Of a DNA stretch of 64,000 bases, positions 59,400 through 64,000 are shown in pieces (positions within the stretch are counted from its first letter, which is position 1; each line of letters starts with the position of its first letter). The position numbers were made by a program, and so were the translations under genes. Source of the stretch: Acanthosepion pharaonis. Its lineage: Eukaryota; Mollusca; Cephalopoda; Sepiida; Sepiidae. Under the pieces are notes generated by a model that did no database searches, was not told where the DNA came from, and saw only the letters and a program-made list of their open reading frames with translations. The DNA lies in assembly GCA_903632075.3 (NCBI GenBank), contig CAHIKZ030000580.1, positions 1,944,001-2,008,000 on the forward strand, in the 5' to 3' direction.

Positions 59400-62280
59400 C
59401 TTATTAAAGAATAAATGATCAAATATCATTATATAAAACTTTGTATAAAGGTTTATTTTCATCTACTTTTATATAGTTTTATATAAAATTCAAAGAATTC
59501 GAAAAATTTTAAAAGTAAGTTACCAATTGTATTCTTTCATTCTAGTAGTGAGTAATAAAGTAAAGCATTCAATGCTACACTTATAATTTAGTTTTTTATT
59601 GTTTGTTTAGTTAATTCCAAATAACCCATTTTTTTTTTGGTAAACTTTCACAGTCACACATTTTGTAAGGGTCAATTTTGAAATTACTAATACCAGTACA
59701 ATAGAGTTCCTAATTCAGCATCTGTACTTCAAGACTACTCAAACCCATCTTGATTAACATCCTTGTTTCTGCTTTCACTTCATCCTGCTTGCTACAATTA
59801 TTTACTACAATTATTGGCCAAAATCTGTCAGTATTTCCATTGTTCAATAGTTTTTCTGTCACTAATGCTCTTTTCCACAAAATCCAAGTAAGGAACAAAA
59901 GTTATCCCTTATACAAACCTTTATCTTACTTGTTGCCACTACACTGCAAATACAGTAAACAATGAGGTGATTATTGTTCTATCAGTTGTTTTTAAAACAA
60001 AGAGTTTCTCACAACAAACAACTTTGTTTTTCCGGATCTGTATCACTTTGTCATTGACATTTCAAACTTATTTTCCTGTTCAACCAAGAAGTAATTGTTT
60101 GATAATGGATAAAATTAACCCATTAACTGTGGCAGCAGTAGAAGCTAGTTACTGTTTTTCAATTGCAGTGCTAACTTTAATTTGAAAGACAATTAGTGAA
60201 ACGTTTTTACTTTTAAAAAACAAAAAAAAAAAAAAAAAACTTTAAAATGATTTTAAATAGCTTAAATAGAAAATAAAGCTTGTTACCAAAAATTGTTTAG
60301 AAGGAAATTCACAGTTAAATCCTTTTTGTGTTGTAGATTTCAAAGTATAATATATTCTTTATCTGCCATGTTCCTTCAGGACATAGGTGATAATGGCTCT
60401 CCACAATTTCCTGTCCATTTTAGCTCTTAATAAATTGTCTTTTTTGTTATTCCTCAAACATTTTTCCACCATTGATTTACTTCACTAAGTTTTTAGTTTG
60501 CATACACTTGGAGTTGTATGGCTTCAGAGATATGAAACCAACTGATTATTAAAGACAAGACAGCTCTACTATTATTTTTTAATAATGTGAATTTCTCAGG
60601 TATTTTATTCCACTAAAATTTTTAAATTTAAATTTTTTATAAAAGACAACTTCAAAACTTATGGTTATTCAACCAAAGACTACTGAAAACTGAAATTGTC
60701 AATTTTGAAAAAGTGCTGCCTGTCAATGAAATAGTAACATTGAATAAAAAGAGACAATAAAAAAAAAAAAAAAAAAAAAAAAACTAATCACACATGAGAA
60801 AGAATTGTATCTTTATAAAAAGAATAGATAAAATTAATATATAAACAAAATTTAATCAAAATAGCCTTAAAAATAAATCTATCAGCAGCTGAAATGGAAG
60901 GAAATTTCACTATTTTGACATGTTTTCACATTGTAAACTCAGGCAGTTTGGGATACCTAATAATATATAAACCAACATCATGTTTGCACATTAATGTTAT
61001 CTTGAATTTATGTAATGTATTCATTTGGCCAAGCTTCTTATGAATTATAAGTGAATTCAGTACTGTTATATCAAGGAATCTAAGATGGAATTTTTGTAAT
61101 AATTGATAGAATATCTACCTACACCAGAAGATAGCATTGTTTGATCCACATTTCTCATGACCTTGCATCCCTTTTACCAACAAGTATTTCCATTTTTCTA
61201 AATCAACTTCATTTTTTTTTTTCCTTCTTCAGATAATGTTTATAATTACCTATCTGACCTCTCCATTGCATGACTATAACTTTCTTCATACAGAGTAATA
61301 TTGTCCCTTCATTAGCTTGGATTTTAAAACTTCCTTTAGGGTGTTTTTTTTTTTTTTTTTTTTGACACAGCTGTCATGTGATAAAAAGAAAGAAAAAACA
61401 TCATTAGAGTCAGGACAACTTTCATTAAATAATTCAAATTTAATTTTAGTAACAGAAAGAGGTAATTGAAAATCCCTTCTCTTCCACTATAAACTTTGAA
61501 GTTATATACTTATGTTGTGCTACATAACCATCAATCTTAAATTATTCACATTTTAAAGATGTTTATATCTTCCATAGAAGTAAACTCATTTCTAAATATT
61601 CTTTTCAGGGAAATAATCATTGTGAAAAGGCTGTATAATTTTAGATATCCAATCTGAAGAATTTTTAAGCCAGAGAAATGAAAGTGCTGCAATTTGGTAA
61701 TTTTTCAAGTTGTTAACCATTTCTTAATAATTAATATTTGAATAGCTTACATTATTTTGATTATATTAATAATTTAAAATTAGAGTCAGAAACACTAAAT
61801 TACTAATTCTAATCTACAATCAATACTTTTAAATGCTAATGAAAAGATCCTAAGTTAATATGACAGGACAAGTTGATGAAAACTTGCATATTCTACCCAT
61901 TCATAAACCACAAATTTACAAATTGATCAAATATCATCAATATTTTAAAGAGTTGTATTAATTTGATAATATAACAACAAAGACAAAGTCAGACCACATG
62001 TTATCAGGTAAAATTTTAAAGGTTTACAATAAACTGTAATGACCCCTATAGTTCACATATCGGCAATATTTTATGAAATTTGAAGTAGTCATTGATTTAC
62101 TCACAAAATTATCACCTCCCAGTCAAGAAATTTCCTCTTGATTTCAGTCTCATTTTTAGTTAATTTGTTTCAGACATGGATTTTCAATAAAGTGTACACA
62201 AAAACAGCCTGATATACTTTGTGTCTGTAATAATAGTAAACATGCCTTCAATAGACAAGTTTAGTGTGTTAAGAGTAAGT
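59400..62280. other. Mostly no gene seen; two weak candidates
   Basis: AT-rich with A-runs. A 62-residue minus-strand frame (59710-59898), with VVNNCSKQDEVKAETRML, has ordinary composition but no recognised family or convincing acceptor. A LINE fragment at 60345-60500 is listed separately. Confidence 0.5.
60345..60500 (-). pseudogene. LINE RT C-terminal scrap
   Basis: Minus sense DNLLRAKMDRKLWRAIITYV with LKEHG resembles the DRxxWRxLV segment at the C-terminus of RTE/CR1-like LINE proteins. Only about 30 residues are readable. Confidence 0.4.
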
Positions 62281-63650
62281 CCTCTATCCCTCCTCTCTTC
62301 ACTCAATTTGAGGTGTTAACATCTTCTGCTGATAATGCAGAAGATTTTGCTTTTGAATTATCTTTATTCAGCTGGAGTATCTTTTCCCAACTTTCCACTG
62401 AGAACCGAGTCTATACTCTGTAATATGCATATAACTCCATCCATAGTTTCTACAATCATCTCTAAACTGGATCCCCACAAAGCAAGCAAACTTGATAGTA
62501 GCAATTGTCCTAAAGAAATGTGCTCTTGAACTGGCTCCTCTTCTCTCTAAATTTTACAATAAATGCCTTGATACTTTCCAGCTTGTTGAGAATTCTTTTC
62601 TGTAGTCCCTGCTTTTAAGAATGCAGACAAATTATCTAATTCTTCTATGAACCTATTAATCTAACTCTTTTTGGCAAAAAGTCCTAGAGGCTCTAATCAA
62701 CTCCAAATTGGTGTCTCACCTCACAAGGTCCTTCTTTCAGACAAACAACATAGCTTTTGTTTCTCTAGGTCAACTGCTCTTGTATTAACAGTTATTGCTG
62801 AAAAAGTGTCAAGCTTTAAATAAGAATGGTGAGACTCTGGATATCTTGAAGACATTTGATAAGGTTTGACATGCTGATCTTCATAAGTTGAAAGGTTATG
62901 GTATTTCTGGATTAATTTTTTATCCAATTCAATCTTTATGTAATCACAAATTGTCTTGAATGGCCACTTCTGGACCTTTTTACATTAGAGAGTGCTTCAT
63001 GGTTCTATCTTTGAACCTATGATGATCCTAATTTTAATCAAAGACTAATTTGGTATCTATGCTGATGACAACTATTTACTCATGACAATGGTATGTTTGA
63101 TGGGTTTGATCAAAGATCAAATTGACAGCTGATCTTTAAAATGACCCGTTCTTAGTTCTGGGGGCACAAAATTAATTGTTAATTTCAAGAGAGTGACTCA
63201 TTGTGCCTACTCAGGCTAACATTTTCCAGTGACAAAGTAGAATGATTATATTGAATCAATTACTAGGTCTGCTGATAGGAAAGCTAGATAATTTTTCTTA
63301 CCAGAATATTTTAAACAGTTATAAATCTATCATTAATCCATGCATTAAATATTGTTGTCATATCTGATCTGGTGCTTCTGCTATGTAGTTAGAGATTCTT
63401 AAAAAAATCCAAAGAAGAATCTGCAATGTTATCAATTATGATCTGGCATCTTGGCTTCAATTACTTACCGGTGCCTTTTCTATAAATATTTTCATGCTAA
63501 TTGTTCTGGTGAGTTTTCCTCTTTGGTACCTTGAATTTAATCACAGTACTAGATTGGCAATTATCATTTTAGTGTTGAAATGACTAGATGTAACCCTAAA
63601 GTTCTATACTAACAGTTTCTTCCAAAATTTAAATACAATGTCACTCATCT
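62281..63650 (+). pseudogene. Non-LTR retrotransposon (family X), third copy
   Basis: Plus sense: FPLRTESILCNMHITPSIVS near 62395, ISKLDPHKASKLDSSNCP near 62460, a block equivalent to SKAFDKVWHADLHKLKGYGI near 62850, a YADD-like block near 63060, and an end block resembling the HFTVEVTRCN segment of copy 1 near 63570. Sequence-level similarity to 6.6-8.7 kb (opposite strand) is clear around 62770-62930. Many stops. Confidence 0.75.
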
Positions 63651-63659
63651 GCCTTAATT

Positions 63660-64000
63660 TATGTTCTTTTGTTGTTCTCTCTTTTTAATTTCTTTTCTCA
63701 GATAAAATTAAGATTTCAATGGTTATAGAATAAGTTGGAATAGCTGTGACAAAAAGCAACTGAAATTACAAGTCAAAAATTAATAGCAGCAGTTAAATGT
63801 TTATATTTTAACTAAAATGCTTCTCTAAATTAGCTTTCTGGTAATATTAAATTATTCAGCAAACAGCAAATCGTCATCCATTCATTTAAAAGATGTTTTT
63901 TTATGGTTTCATTTTTAAAAAACACTCCATTCTAGAAATAATGGCTTACTGTTCATCTTTTATCCTTTCCTCAATGCCCTCCATCCCCAGTCTTTTTGTC
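63660..64000. other. No gene seen
   Basis: AT-rich end of the window; nothing recognised. Confidence 0.6.

Overview
The window looks like a gene-poor, AT-rich piece of an invertebrate animal chromosome. It has long A/T runs, TA and GT microsatellites, spliced genes and many decayed transposable elements. The only confidently identified host gene piece is a 1.4 kb coding exon at 22584-23991 (minus). Its N-terminal SAM domain followed by proline-rich PxPKPR motifs fits the N-terminus of an ARAP-type Arf-GAP/Rho-GAP. A second host exon, probably terminal, lies at 50852-51123 (minus), with a splice acceptor, a stop and an AATAAA 45 bases later; its protein may be a divergent NDUFC2 (complex I) C-terminus. 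The mix of repeats suggests a mollusc, perhaps a cephalopod, but that is a weak guess from memory of similar elements.

Layout. 1-6.6 kb: AT-rich DNA with microsatellites, a 99-base hairpin, a long dispersed repeat that starts TA|GGTACC, and one end of a small DNA transposon. 6.6-8.7 kb: a decayed non-LTR retrotransposon (family X) carrying a 72-base palindrome. 9.4-14 kb: a minus-strand LTR retrotransposon (family A: gag knuckle, protease, RT, RNase H, integrase, tail). Its RT is split by an inverted pair of Penelope-like 3' ends that carry GIY-YIG endonuclease and tRNA-like Pol III promoter boxes. 14.2-14.7 kb: another Penelope-like fragment. 16.1-21.4 kb: two copies of the GGTACC repeat, one complete with about 160-base inverted ends and a TA target duplication. 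22.6-24 kb: the ARAP-like exon. 25.5-31 kb: another GGTACC repeat, a second family X element and a decayed Tc1/mariner. 34.9 kb: a fifth GGTACC repeat. 37.2-38.2 kb: the 3' end of a Helitron (PIF1-type helicase remnant, terminal hairpin, CTAG). 38.7-44.6 kb: a near full-length but dead I-type LINE with ORF1 and ORF2. 44.6-46.9 kb: family A fragments. 47-49.6 kb: a Ty3/gypsy fragment (family B). 50.8-51.1 kb: the NDUFC2-like exon. 51.3-53.7 kb: a plus-strand family A copy with LTR, gag, protease and RT. 54.2-54.6 kb: a short tandem repeat. 54.7-56.6 kb: a second gypsy element (family C), followed by about 1 kb of coding-like sequence I do not recognise (56.6-57.55 kb). 58.7-59.4 kb: a possible MITE. 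62.3-63.6 kb: a third family X element.

How the parts relate. Both host exons are on the minus strand and are separated by about 27 kb of nested repeats. Every autonomous element I could read carries stops or frameshifts, and the three family A copies each have a different change in the RT catalytic YxDD box, so this is an old repeat graveyard. The nearest thing to an undescribed object is the orphan coding remnant at 56.6-57.55 kb; the best-supported structural finds are the Helitron terminus, the inverted Penelope-like pair and the complete GGTACC element.
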